Below are positions 35,725-44,387 of a DNA stretch of 64,000 nucleotides, piece after piece. The translations under genes were made by a program, and so were the position numbers. The stretch is taken from positions 124,001-188,000 of IMG/VR virus record IMGVR_UViG_3300043425_001539; one strand, 5' to 3'. The notes under the pieces are model-generated. The model saw nothing but the letters and a program-made list of their open reading frames with translations. It searched no databases and was not told where the DNA came from. The stretch is from a virus. Position 1 is the first letter of the stretch, and the number at the start of each line of letters is the position of its first letter.

Positions 35725-36116
35725 ATTAAATTTTCTTTTATAATAATTGATTCGTAATTTTTAGATTTTTCAGTAATAAATGATTTAAGAGAAAGATTTC
35801 TATTATCTACATAAACAGGATTTTTCCCCCAAGGTTTGCCTGTGTGTAATTCGTGGTATTTAACATTAAATCTGCTCAGCCAATCTATTAAGATTGGTTC
35901 GTGATATTCTTTTATTTTTTCTTTGTTTCCATTAAAAGTGCGATAACCGCGCGCGGTAAACAAGATAATTTTATGCCCTTCATCAAATAATTGATTTATT
36001 TTATATATTGTTTCTTTGATAGGTACAGCGTTTGGATAATCATAAGACCCTGAATCCAATTTAGGAGCATCACATATAGTACCGTCAATATCTATAATAA
36101 AAGTCATTAATTCCAT
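35721..36116 (-). CDS. HAD-family phosphatase (capsule-type)
   Basis: The ATG at 36116 (131 residues) overlaps the previous stop by 1 nt and is preferred to the longer frame. HAD motifs are clear: FIIDIDGTIC (motif I, two Asp), IILFTARG (motif II) and GKPWGKNPVYVDNRN (motifs III-IV). Members next to sugar nucleotidyltransferases in capsule loci remove a phosphate during sugar activation. Here it is coupled to the nucleotidyltransferase-kinase fusion. Confidence 0.8.
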   Translation of the reverse strand: MELMTFIIDIDGTICDAPKLDSGSYDYPNAVPIKETIYKINQLFDEGHKIILFTARGYRTFNGNKEKIKEYHEPILIDWLSRFNVKYHELHTGKPWGKNPVYVDNRNLSLKSFITEKSKNYESIIIKENLI

Positions 36117-36343
36117 TATAAAATTTTTATTTTTTTTACCCAAATTGTGTCACCAGGAAATAGGTTTTTGTTAGTTACAAAAGTACCGCATTTTGTAAAT
36201 ACCTGGGTTTGGATTCTTTCAGATTGACCATGCATCAAAACTTTTGTTTTTTGAGATCTTTCAACAACACAAGGACATTTAGTTGTTAAACTATCAACAC
36301 ATGAAGATAATGTAAATAAAGTACTTAAAATAAATATTTTCAT
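36116..36343 (-). CDS. small predicted lipoprotein
   Basis: A 75-residue protein with a signal peptide ending in a lipobox (MKIFILSTLFTLSSC, cut before Cys15). The mature 61 residues are Cys-containing and strand-rich (TKCPCV, TKCGTFV, GDTIWVKKI). It would be anchored to the host membrane from the periplasmic side. An exported lipoprotein in the middle of a sugar cluster is odd; a superinfection-exclusion role is possible but only inferred. Confidence 0.6.
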   Translation of the reverse strand: MKIFILSTLFTLSSCVDSLTTKCPCVVERSQKTKVLMHGQSERIQTQVFTKCGTFVTNKNLFPGDTIWVKKIKIL

Positions 36344-36356
36344 ATTTATTCTATAC

Positions 36357-37334
36357 TTAAAATTTAAAAAGTTTTTGATTATAGAAATAAAACATACCTA
36401 TTTCTGATGAATTTTCGTTTAAAATTTCTATATTTTCAAGAATAAATCCATTACTTAAAAATAAATTTAGCAAATCATTTTTAATTGTTTTTGAATGATA
36501 TTCAATAGCAACTTTTTTAATTTTATTTTGTAAAAAAGATTGATCCAAAGAATTAAAAATTTCAAATTCAGCGCCTTCACAATCAACTTTTAAATAATCA
36601 ATTTTATCTAAATTTTCTTGAGCAATTAAATCATTTAAACTAATTGCGTTTACAAAAATTTCTTGTGATATAGCATCAAAAAAATTATTTTGAGTTTCTG
36701 GGTTATAAATTCTGTTGGAAACACCACCTTCAGCTAATAAAAAATTAATAGTTCCTGATTTATCCGAAACGGCATATTTATAACATTTAATGTTGTTAAA
36801 ACTACTTACATTTTTCTCTAAACACTCATATTCTTTAGGGCTTGGTTCAACTGCAACAACTTTGCTTGGATTAAAATTTTGCGCATAGACGGAAAACATT
36901 CCTAAATTAGCCCCAATGTCAACAACAACATCATCTTTTTCTATTTTTACAAAGTCCCTGTCATAAATTTTATCATAAAAAACTTCCATCAAAGTATAAA
37001 ATGCTGGGAGATTGATGTGATTAAAAAATATTTTTTTTCCGTTAACAACTGGAGATCTATAAGAACCTGCTAAAATAACCGTTTCTTTTTGTATTAATTC
37101 TTCAAGTTCTACGATAAAAGATATTTTTGTAAGATATCTATCCATTATTGCAGGAATGATATAATATGAAGAATTTTCGGATAATTCCCAATTATCAAAA
37201 ACACATACAGGAAGTAAACTTTCATCATCATAAATACTCACTTTATATTTGTGTATTCCTGGATATTTTACAGTAAAATGAATTTCGCTTAATTCTTGAT
37301 TAACTTGATCTAATTCAATTAATTTATTCATCAA
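36357..37334 (-). CDS. FkbM-family methyltransferase
   Basis: A 325-residue protein. The C-terminal two thirds carry the FkbM pattern: VVVDIGANLGMFSVYA, KVVAVEPSPKEYECLEKNV, and LDKIDYLKVDCEGAEFEIF. The N-terminal 90 residues are a beta-rich extra domain. FkbM enzymes O-methylate sugars or natural products. It overlaps the upstream GT-FkbM fusion gene by 11 nt, so two FkbM domains are encoded back to back. Confidence 0.85.
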   Translation of the reverse strand: MMNKLIELDQVNQELSEIHFTVKYPGIHKYKVSIYDDESLLPVCVFDNWELSENSSYYIIPAIMDRYLTKISFIVELEELIQKETVILAGSYRSPVVNGKKIFFNHINLPAFYTLMEVFYDKIYDRDFVKIEKDDVVVDIGANLGMFSVYAQNFNPSKVVAVEPSPKEYECLEKNVSSFNNIKCYKYAVSDKSGTINFLLAEGGVSNRIYNPETQNNFFDAISQEIFVNAISLNDLIAQENLDKIDYLKVDCEGAEFEIFNSLDQSFLQNKIKKVAIEYHSKTIKNDLLNLFLSNGFILENIEILNENSSEIGMFYFYNQKLFKF

Positions 37335-38811
37335 TTTTATTATTTATGTGGAAAATTACTTGATTGTAATAGTTTAAAAAATGCTCATTATACAAATCCC
37401 ATTTGATATCTATTCCGTCCAACGAATAAACATCAAACTGTTTAAATCTTGGTAGGTATTCATATATAAATTTTTTAAATTTTTCTTTTCGTTCTTGATT
37501 TTCAAGGTGCCATTCACCTACAATTACTTTAACATTATTAACCAAAAAATCTATGTTTTCTTCATTAAATATGTAATATTCGCCGCCTTCACAATCAGTT
37601 TTCAAAAAATCAATATATTCAATTGCATATAATTCTCTGAAAGTTTTAAATTTAATTGTTTCTACGTTTCCATTCCAAAAATATGTATCAAATGCATTAG
37701 TAATGCCATCTCCTTCATATATTGCCTTATTAATATTACAAACAGGCATACCTAAAGTATTCTTTACAAGAATGGGAAATTCAACTTTAGAAGGTTCCAA
37801 TGTATATACTTGAAGAGGCTTTTTATCTAAAATAAAATATGTAAAAGGACCTACACTTGCACCAATATCAACCACTATATCGCCTTCTTGAACATCATAA
37901 AGCTTGTTATAAACTTTTTCGATAAATATTTCATTAATTAAAAATTCTTTAGTCGATGTGTGTTCCATCGGTCCCCAGTTAAAATTTGCCAATAAACTAT
38001 TTTTTTGGTATTGAGAATCAATAATGTTAACATAAAAAATTGGTAATGATAATTTCATTGCGGCTGGCAATATCAGCATTTCTTTGTTCCAATAAAAATA
38101 AATGTGAATAAGATGAACGGGATAAGAATGATATCCCATATCATGTGGGATTGCATAATCTTCTCTAACATCCCAAATATTATATCCTAATCTATAAATA
38201 GCATTACTTTGTTCTACTTGTCCTACTTCCTCAGCCCTGCGATAATTATATTCAGCATTTTCTGTTATTTCTGTTGTATGAGGTAAACATCCATATTTTT
38301 CCCATGCTTCATTTAGAACTTTATAAGAAGAAAAACCTATTGAATTTCCTGCGTGTACAGGCGCTGGATATTCAGGAGTAGGTCTTCTAACAACCATACA
38401 AAGATATCCGGTATTAGGTAAACTATTAAATTTTTTAATTAAATATTGGTCAAAATTATTTATGTTAAAGAAATAATCGTCTTCGGTGAATATGTAATAG
38501 TCATACGTATCTTTATATTTTCCAAATACATCTGACCATGCTCCATAACTCATGCCAATGTTTTTTCTTTGTATTAATTCTACATCAGCATTTCTGATTT
38601 TATTAGGAATTAATTCTTGTGCTTGCGCAAATAATTCTGAGTGTTCATTTTCATAATTAACAACAAAAACTATTTTTTCTAAATCATGTTCTAGATTACA
38701 TAAATCATTAATTTGTGTTTTTAAATAAATTAATCGGTCTTGGTCATACACAGAATTACTATGTCTTCTGTTACCAAACCAAACACAACATACATAACAT
38801 ACTTTATTCAT
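37324..38811 (-). CDS. glycosyltransferase-FkbM methyltransferase fusion
   Basis: A 495-residue two-domain protein. The first 260 residues look like a GT-A domain (IQRKNIGMSYGAW, YDYYIFTEDDYFF with an acidic metal site). From about residue 305 it is an FkbM methyltransferase: GDIVVDIGASVGPFTYFI, QVYTLEPSKVEF and IDFLKTDCEGGEYYIF. One chain could add and then cap a sugar by O-methylation. It overlaps its neighbours by 1 and 11 nt. Confidence 0.75.
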   Translation of the reverse strand: MNKVCYVCCVWFGNRRHSNSVYDQDRLIYLKTQINDLCNLEHDLEKIVFVVNYENEHSELFAQAQELIPNKIRNADVELIQRKNIGMSYGAWSDVFGKYKDTYDYYIFTEDDYFFNINNFDQYLIKKFNSLPNTGYLCMVVRRPTPEYPAPVHAGNSIGFSSYKVLNEAWEKYGCLPHTTEITENAEYNYRRAEEVGQVEQSNAIYRLGYNIWDVREDYAIPHDMGYHSYPVHLIHIYFYWNKEMLILPAAMKLSLPIFYVNIIDSQYQKNSLLANFNWGPMEHTSTKEFLINEIFIEKVYNKLYDVQEGDIVVDIGASVGPFTYFILDKKPLQVYTLEPSKVEFPILVKNTLGMPVCNINKAIYEGDGITNAFDTYFWNGNVETIKFKTFRELYAIEYIDFLKTDCEGGEYYIFNEENIDFLVNNVKVIVGEWHLENQERKEKFKKFIYEYLPRFKQFDVYSLDGIDIKWDLYNEHFLNYYNQVIFHINNKIDE

Positions 38812-39764
38812 TATTTTAAATGTTTAATATAATTTATGGCAAAAAAATGATTTTTATCAATTTGTGTAAAATCATATTCTTTTTCCAATGTTTTGTCAAT
38901 AATTATTTTTATACTATCAATTTCATCAATACTTCCAATTCTATTTAATCTCCAAACATTATTACTCATTTTAACATTTAATGTTGATTGATTATTAACT
39001 ATAAAAAAAGTGTCAATATCTTTTTCATATTTGTTAAATCCTAATACAAAGCTGTATATGCTTTCTCCATCACTTAAAACAATAGCCCAATCATCATTAT
39101 TATCAGTGTTAAATAAATTTGTTTTTATGCAAGCGTTGTATTTATCCAAATTTTCTTGATATGCAACATCTAAATCAAAGAATTCCTTACTAAATTCTTC
39201 TAAAACTTTGCAATTATTTGAATTTACGTATCTTTCTACATTGTTATCAAAATAATTTATCCAATCATTTGTCAAAACCGAAATATTTAACGAATATGAT
39301 GAATAAACGCCCAAATTAGCAGGATGATTATACCAAATTATTGGATGATTATCCAATTTAATTGAGTTTTCTTCTAAAATTTTGTGATCAACAATAATAC
39401 TATCATATTCTAAAAAATGCAGTTTGTTGTACCCAATAGCTTTACAAAATTTTATACCATCAAATATTAATTTTCCTGCTGCAATTATATGATTAAATTT
39501 TTTCACTTCTGATGTAGAAATATGAAACAAATCATTACGCCAAGCTAACGAAAATTTATGATAAAAATTAGTAAGCAGTTGGTTTTCTTTATTATAAATA
39601 ACATAATTACATAGTTCAAAGACTTCATCAGAAAGTTTTGAATTTGCTGAAACCACCACATCATATTTTTCTCGATTAATTGAATTTATTAAATTAATCA
39701 ATAATTTTTTCCTAACTAAATCAGGTGTGTGCGCAGTTATTAAAATAACTTCTTTATTAGTCAT
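38811..39764 (-). CDS. glycosyltransferase-like protein
   Basis: A 317-residue protein starting VILITAHTPDLVRKKLL, with YNKLHFLEYDSIIVDHKIL near residue 113, where the E-x-D site follows two strands as in GT-A enzymes. No sub-family is recognised. It overlaps the acetyltransferase gene by 8 nt. Confidence 0.55.
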   Translation of the reverse strand: MTNKEVILITAHTPDLVRKKLLINLINSINREKYDVVVSANSKLSDEVFELCNYVIYNKENQLLTNFYHKFSLAWRNDLFHISTSEVKKFNHIIAAGKLIFDGIKFCKAIGYNKLHFLEYDSIIVDHKILEENSIKLDNHPIIWYNHPANLGVYSSYSLNISVLTNDWINYFDNNVERYVNSNNCKVLEEFSKEFFDLDVAYQENLDKYNACIKTNLFNTDNNDDWAIVLSDGESIYSFVLGFNKYEKDIDTFFIVNNQSTLNVKMSNNVWRLNRIGSIDEIDSIKIIIDKTLEKEYDFTQIDKNHFFAINYIKHLK

Positions 39765-40242
39765 ATTTATATTCCGATCTTAGCATTGACATTATACAAG
39801 AATCAATGTAAACATTATTTTTTAGTACTTCTTGTCTTTTTGTTCCTTCATTAAAAAAACCTAACTTATGATATAAATTAATTGCTCGTTTATTGGTTAC
39901 AAGAACTTCAAGAGAAACTTTGTTTAAATTATAGTCGCCAAAAAGAATTGGCAAAAATTTTTTATACGCTTGGTATCCATAACCTTTTCCTTGAAATTTT
40001 GGATGAATATCTGCGCCTACATATATATTTTTGCTTTCTTGTGAATGATTGCTTAATCTAAAATATCCTATTCTTTCTTCGTTTAACCATATAATCCAAT
40101 AGTCTGGTTTAAATGTATTAAACCAGACCAAAGATTCGTCAACAGTAAAAGTCCTTGAATCGTGTAAATATTCTTGAGCGACAAGATTTCTTGTTTCATT
40201 AAGAAACGGTACATCTTCCACTGTTATTTTTTTTATAATCAT
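39757..40242 (-). CDS. GNAT-family N-acetyltransferase
   Basis: A 161-residue RimJ/RimL-type GNAT. The acetyl-CoA site is VGADIHPKFQGKGYGYQAYK, and VLVTNKRAINLYHKLGF follows. It is 6 nt from a DegT/DnrJ aminotransferase gene. The pair is typical of N-acylated amino-sugar synthesis, where the aminotransferase makes the amine and the GNAT acylates it. Confidence 0.85.
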   Translation of the reverse strand: MIIKKITVEDVPFLNETRNLVAQEYLHDSRTFTVDESLVWFNTFKPDYWIIWLNEERIGYFRLSNHSQESKNIYVGADIHPKFQGKGYGYQAYKKFLPILFGDYNLNKVSLEVLVTNKRAINLYHKLGFFNEGTKRQEVLKNNVYIDSCIMSMLRSEYKYD

Positions 40243-40248
40243 TTTAAT

Positions 40249-41430
40249 TTACCATCCTTTTTTGATACAATCTACAATATATTCACGCTCTTCGTTTGTA
40301 ACCCACCATCCAACTGGTATTGACACAATTTTAGGAATTGTATTATCCAATACGGGTAAATGCGAAATATAATCTCTAACCGCAGTATGTTTATCATTTC
40401 GCTCGTGAACTTGTGAAACTACAATATTGCATTCTTTCATCCATTTATAAAAACCGTCTCTGTCTTCAACCAACATACTGTATATCCAAAATGCTGATTC
40501 ATGGTCAGGATTTCTTTCCAACAAAGTAAGGCCATTGCTACCTGCTAAATTACGATCATAATAAGCGGCGTTTTCCTGGTGTCTTTTGATAATTTTTTCG
40601 GAATGTTTTAAGTTTTCCATTCCAACAGTTGCGCACACATCATTCATATGAAATTTAAAACCCCATTCAATAATATCTGCTTCACATCTGAAATCTTTGC
40701 GGTTTCCTTCGCGGTCAATTCCATACCAACGTATTAATTTTCCTCTGTCATGCAATTCTTTGTGTGGAGACAATAATAGACCGCCATCAATTGAAGTTAT
40801 ATGTTTAATTGCTTGCAGTGAATACATGGTTAAATTTCCATGCGTTCCGATATGTTTACCTTTATACTTTGACCCAAAAGAATGCGCGCCATCTTCGATA
40901 ACAGCAGGCTTAAAGCCGTACATTTGATATGCCTTGTTTTGTATCTGTTTAATTTTATCAAGATCAATAGGATATCCACCCCAATGTACAGCCATTATCA
41001 CTTTTGTTTTTGGAGTAATTTTTCTAGCTAAATCATCCAAATCCATGTTTAATGTATTGGGATCAATGTCAACCCATTTGATTTTTAAACCATTTGCTAA
41101 TATAGGCCAGTTACTTGCAGTGCATGTCATTGCTGTTGTTAACACCTCATCACCCGGTTCTAATCCGGGCCAATTATATTCTACATTTGCAACTCCGTGA
41201 TACATTTTTTGGGAAATTTCAGGCTTTTTAAGCATGTGTAGTGCCATGTGTAATGCTGAAGTTCCTGCATTTAATGTTAGTACATAATCATGGTTAAAAT
41301 ATTCTTTAAGTTGTTTTTCAAATTCATCAACTTTAGGGCCTTGACCAATATAACCACTGTTTAATACCTTTCCTACTTCTTCAGCGGCAGTAGGCGCCAT
41401 AAAAACTTTGAATAGTTGAATAGTTTCCAT
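40249..41430 (-). CDS. DegT/DnrJ/EryC1-family sugar aminotransferase
   Basis: A 393-residue PLP enzyme. Landmarks are GYIGQGPKVDEFEKQL, LTLNAGTSALHMAL, VIEDGAHSFGSKYKGKHIGT and the lysine-bearing SLQAIKHITSIDGG. These enzymes convert NDP-keto-sugars to NDP-amino-sugars using glutamate or glutamine. Length is normal for the family. With the neighbouring GNAT and hexapeptide acyltransferase it can make an acylated amino sugar, for example a 3- or 4-amino-6-deoxyhexose, but the NDP-keto-sugar source is not in the window. Confidence 0.9.
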   Translation of the reverse strand: METIQLFKVFMAPTAAEEVGKVLNSGYIGQGPKVDEFEKQLKEYFNHDYVLTLNAGTSALHMALHMLKKPEISQKMYHGVANVEYNWPGLEPGDEVLTTAMTCTASNWPILANGLKIKWVDIDPNTLNMDLDDLARKITPKTKVIMAVHWGGYPIDLDKIKQIQNKAYQMYGFKPAVIEDGAHSFGSKYKGKHIGTHGNLTMYSLQAIKHITSIDGGLLLSPHKELHDRGKLIRWYGIDREGNRKDFRCEADIIEWGFKFHMNDVCATVGMENLKHSEKIIKRHQENAAYYDRNLAGSNGLTLLERNPDHESAFWIYSMLVEDRDGFYKWMKECNIVVSQVHERNDKHTAVRDYISHLPVLDNTIPKIVSIPVGWWVTNEEREYIVDCIKKGW

Positions 41431-41454
41431 TAATATTTAATTTATTTATTTATC

Positions 41455-42456
41455 TTATGAATAAAAAGAGTCATATTGAATTTGGTTAAAACTTATTTTT
41501 GAATAAAGTTCAGTCAAATCCATTTCTGAATTATTCCATTTTATTTTTATTGTATTAATTTTACTTGATTGTATCGGAATTTCGCAAACATCCCACGAAA
41601 TAGGATTAATGATATATTCTTCATTATTAACAATTATGCAAATTTCTTTAATTTCTGTTTTTAAATCATAAAAAACCATTCTAAGATTTCCTGATTGAAT
41701 TACATCATATGAATCATTTTCTTGATTCCAAACGGTTTCTTCGGGGTTTTTACTAATAAAAAATTTAAAGTCTTTATGAATTTTATAATCAAAAAAATCG
41801 TACCCTGTCCAATAGTGAATTAAATCTTTAACCACAAGATCACCAGATTTTATGTTAAATTTTTTAATCCATCGTTCAACATGTGTTTCTGCAATACCGT
41901 TTGTTTTTATATAAAGATCATAGTCAATTTCATTAACAATATTTTTTAAGATTTCGCGGTTTAAAACCATAAAATGTAAACATGAATACCAAATTAGCGT
42001 CGGGTCATGCGGATCAACTCTAGGATAAACTACATTAATATCCGATGATTCAAATTTATTTAATACCTCGTCAGTTATCTCTAAATCATATATCAAGTGA
42101 AAAAAGATATCATAATCAAACGTTAATGCAATTTCACTGATTTTTTTAGTTTGATATAAAGCAGCCCAGCCGTAATCACCAACTCCTCTATGAAATGTTA
42201 TTTTTTTACCTGTATTGGTAAAAAAAGAATACCAATGAGTATATTGCCTTATTGGATAATTTAAAACTGGATTTTCTTTGGTGTAAAAGAAAAAAGAAAA
42301 CTCTTTGATTACCTCATCAGGCATAATTAAATGATTAGGACCTATTCCTATTACATCAATGCCAAGAGATTTTATTTTTTTTATGTTGTTTAATAAAATA
42401 TCAAGTTTTTCTTGAGTATCACAATAAGTGCTAATCATAGCAATTTTTTTACTCAT
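41455..42456 (-). CDS. glycosyltransferase-like protein
   Basis: A 333-residue protein. It starts KIAMISTYCDTQEKLDIL and has FDYDIFFHLIYDLEIT near residue 113, where the acidic site follows a hydrophobic strand, and a HYWTGYDFF line. The C-terminal 80 residues look like a separate beta-rich domain. It is probably a GT-A-like enzyme of the island; substrate unknown. Confidence 0.5.
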   Translation of the reverse strand: MSKKIAMISTYCDTQEKLDILLNNIKKIKSLGIDVIGIGPNHLIMPDEVIKEFSFFFYTKENPVLNYPIRQYTHWYSFFTNTGKKITFHRGVGDYGWAALYQTKKISEIALTFDYDIFFHLIYDLEITDEVLNKFESSDINVVYPRVDPHDPTLIWYSCLHFMVLNREILKNIVNEIDYDLYIKTNGIAETHVERWIKKFNIKSGDLVVKDLIHYWTGYDFFDYKIHKDFKFFISKNPEETVWNQENDSYDVIQSGNLRMVFYDLKTEIKEICIIVNNEEYIINPISWDVCEIPIQSSKINTIKIKWNNSEMDLTELYSKISFNQIQYDSFYS

Positions 42457-42461
42457 ATTAA

Positions 42462-43016
42462 TTATTTCTGTTTATGTAAATTAATAAATTCATCAATATT
42501 ATCTGACCACAATTGCATTGCATTAATTTTTATTTTGTTTTCGTCCCAGTCCCACCAAGATATGTTTAATAAATCTTGAATCTGAGATTCGGTAAATCTA
42601 TATTTTACTATTCTTGCTGGATTTCCTGCAACAATTGCATACGGAGGCACATCTTTTGTCACAACAGAACCAGCTGCAACTATTGCTCCGTTGTGAATTG
42701 TTATTCCTGACATTATGGTTGCTTTTGCGCCTATCCAAACATCATTTTCAATTATAATGTCGCCTTTAGCTGAAGGATGTCCCATTTGCATGTGCATATT
42801 GGCAATTTCTTCGGTAACAGGACCCCATAATTGCGAACTTGTGGTAACCCAATCAGGTCTGTGATTTGCATGTAAGAAAAAGTTACAATCTCTGCCTATA
42901 GAATTATACTTACCTGCTATAATTCGATATGAATTGCTCCAAGATATAATATTAATGTTGCGATCAAAATAAGTGCCTCTGTCAGCAGAAAGTAAATGAA
43001 TATTTTCTATGCTCAT
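42462..43016 (-). CDS. hexapeptide-repeat acyltransferase (CatB/VatD-like)
   Basis: A 184-residue left-handed beta-helix protein with hexapeptide repeats: IIIENDVWIGAKATIMSGI, then IHNGAIVAAGSVVTKDVPPY and AIVAGNPARIVKYRF. HANHRPDW near residue 50 contains the His expected for the xenobiotic acyltransferase subgroup. It would acetylate a sugar or amino sugar. It is followed 5 nt on by a glycosyltransferase-like gene. Confidence 0.85.
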   Translation of the reverse strand: MSIENIHLLSADRGTYFDRNINIISWSNSYRIIAGKYNSIGRDCNFFLHANHRPDWVTTSSQLWGPVTEEIANMHMQMGHPSAKGDIIIENDVWIGAKATIMSGITIHNGAIVAAGSVVTKDVPPYAIVAGNPARIVKYRFTESQIQDLLNISWWDWDENKIKINAMQLWSDNIDEFINLHKQK

Positions 43017-43065
43017 AAATGTTTTGATTAAATTTTTATATTCAAATATAAATAATTAGTTTTAA

Positions 43066-43839
43066 CTATATTAATGCGTACTTGTCTATTGTATTAATTT
43101 TTTCAATTAAAAATTGGCCCAAATATTTCTCAAATTCTTTAAATTCTGATGTGTTTCTAAAAATAACCCATTCATCGGCCCATTCTGTGATTCCCCAATT
43201 TATTTTTCCAATAGGTTCTCGATTCAAAGAAATGTGTATTCCATGAACAGGTCTGTATTCATTTTCATAATCAAAATAAGAAAATCTTTTTTTAACTAAT
43301 TCATATAAAAAAACTTCGTCGTGATTATGTAATCTCTTTTCAATTAAATCGGCGTAAGGAGGTAATGGATAGTAATTATCCCACAAGGAAAAATGAAGCC
43401 CTGTTAATCTGCGATACTGCTGGTTTTCATCAGCAACTTTTCTAACAATATTGCTGTATGGAAGACCTGTTTTTTCCATATCTTTGACGTGAAGAGATAA
43501 CAAATCTTTTTGCAAACAAATTATGTCAATATCGGAAATGTAAATATATTTAGATTTAACCGTTGGTTCAATTATAAATCTTGATAAATTTGGAACACAA
43601 GTTATTTTGTTCTTTTTATGAATAATTACGCCAACTTCAATCTTATTGATTAAAAACCTATTTGGAAATATTTTTGAAATGTAAGATATAGCCTTTTGTG
43701 TCTCTTCACTTAATTCATCATCATAACCTATTTCAATAAATGCAGTTGGATTATGATACAAATGTGAAAAAACAAACAAAGGAATAAAATTATTGTAAGA
43801 CTTATTACAACATGTATAAATATTTAAGGTTTCTTTCAT
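43066..43839 (-). CDS. glycosyltransferase-like protein
   Basis: A 257-residue protein with SKYIYISDIDIICL near residue 95, a DXD-like site after a hydrophobic strand. NLSRFIIEP precedes it, and a HNHDEVFLYEL segment follows. It overlaps the GT2-like gene by 1 nt. Family not recognised beyond a GT-A-like layout. Confidence 0.55.
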   Translation of the reverse strand: MKETLNIYTCCNKSYNNFIPLFVFSHLYHNPTAFIEIGYDDELSEETQKAISYISKIFPNRFLINKIEVGVIIHKKNKITCVPNLSRFIIEPTVKSKYIYISDIDIICLQKDLLSLHVKDMEKTGLPYSNIVRKVADENQQYRRLTGLHFSLWDNYYPLPPYADLIEKRLHNHDEVFLYELVKKRFSYFDYENEYRPVHGIHISLNREPIGKINWGITEWADEWVIFRNTSEFKEFEKYLGQFLIEKINTIDKYALI

Positions 43840-44387
43840 TAGATTAAGTGTTCTATAAATTTTTTATTGCCTCCTCTATACCAGTGATATAGATATAAAC
43901 CTCTTATTAAATAAAATTTTAATTGGTGCTTTTGTAATTTCCAATGCAAATCATTATCCACGCCAAGCATACCTTCAGCTTTAAATCCGCCGATTGTTTT
44001 CCAGGTGCTTTTTTTAATTAAAATTAAAAAGCCACTCATAACAGCATTTTTTGGCTTATTTGTTACATCAATAACCGATGAATCATAAATAACTTTCATT
44101 TTTTCACCAAAATCTCTATGATATTTTATGTTATCATTAAAAATATCAACACCAGGCGCAATTTGCCATTCGCATCCTACTCTGTTTGTAAATCCCGTAA
44201 AACAAGAAGCGTCGGGATTTTCCATTAAAGCTTTTTCTATGATTAATCCATAATCAGGTGTTGTGAAAATTGTATCACCGTCAACTATACAAGCCCAATC
44301 ATCATCATTCGGCAAAATTTCCATGAAAGAATTATAATACTGGCCTATATTTTTATTTGCATCAAAAGGGATTGTATAATATATCAT
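43839..44387 (-). CDS. short GT2-like glycosyltransferase
   Basis: A 182-residue protein beginning IPFDANKNIGQYYNSFMEIL, with DWACIVDGDTIF (D-G-D metal site), then a GFLILIKKSTWKTIGGF line. It matches the core of GT2 enzymes but is shorter than usual, lacking the C-terminal part. It overlaps its neighbours by 1 and 4 nt. Confidence 0.65.
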   Translation of the reverse strand: MIYYTIPFDANKNIGQYYNSFMEILPNDDDWACIVDGDTIFTTPDYGLIIEKALMENPDASCFTGFTNRVGCEWQIAPGVDIFNDNIKYHRDFGEKMKVIYDSSVIDVTNKPKNAVMSGFLILIKKSTWKTIGGFKAEGMLGVDNDLHWKLQKHQLKFYLIRGLYLYHWYRGGNKKFIEHLI

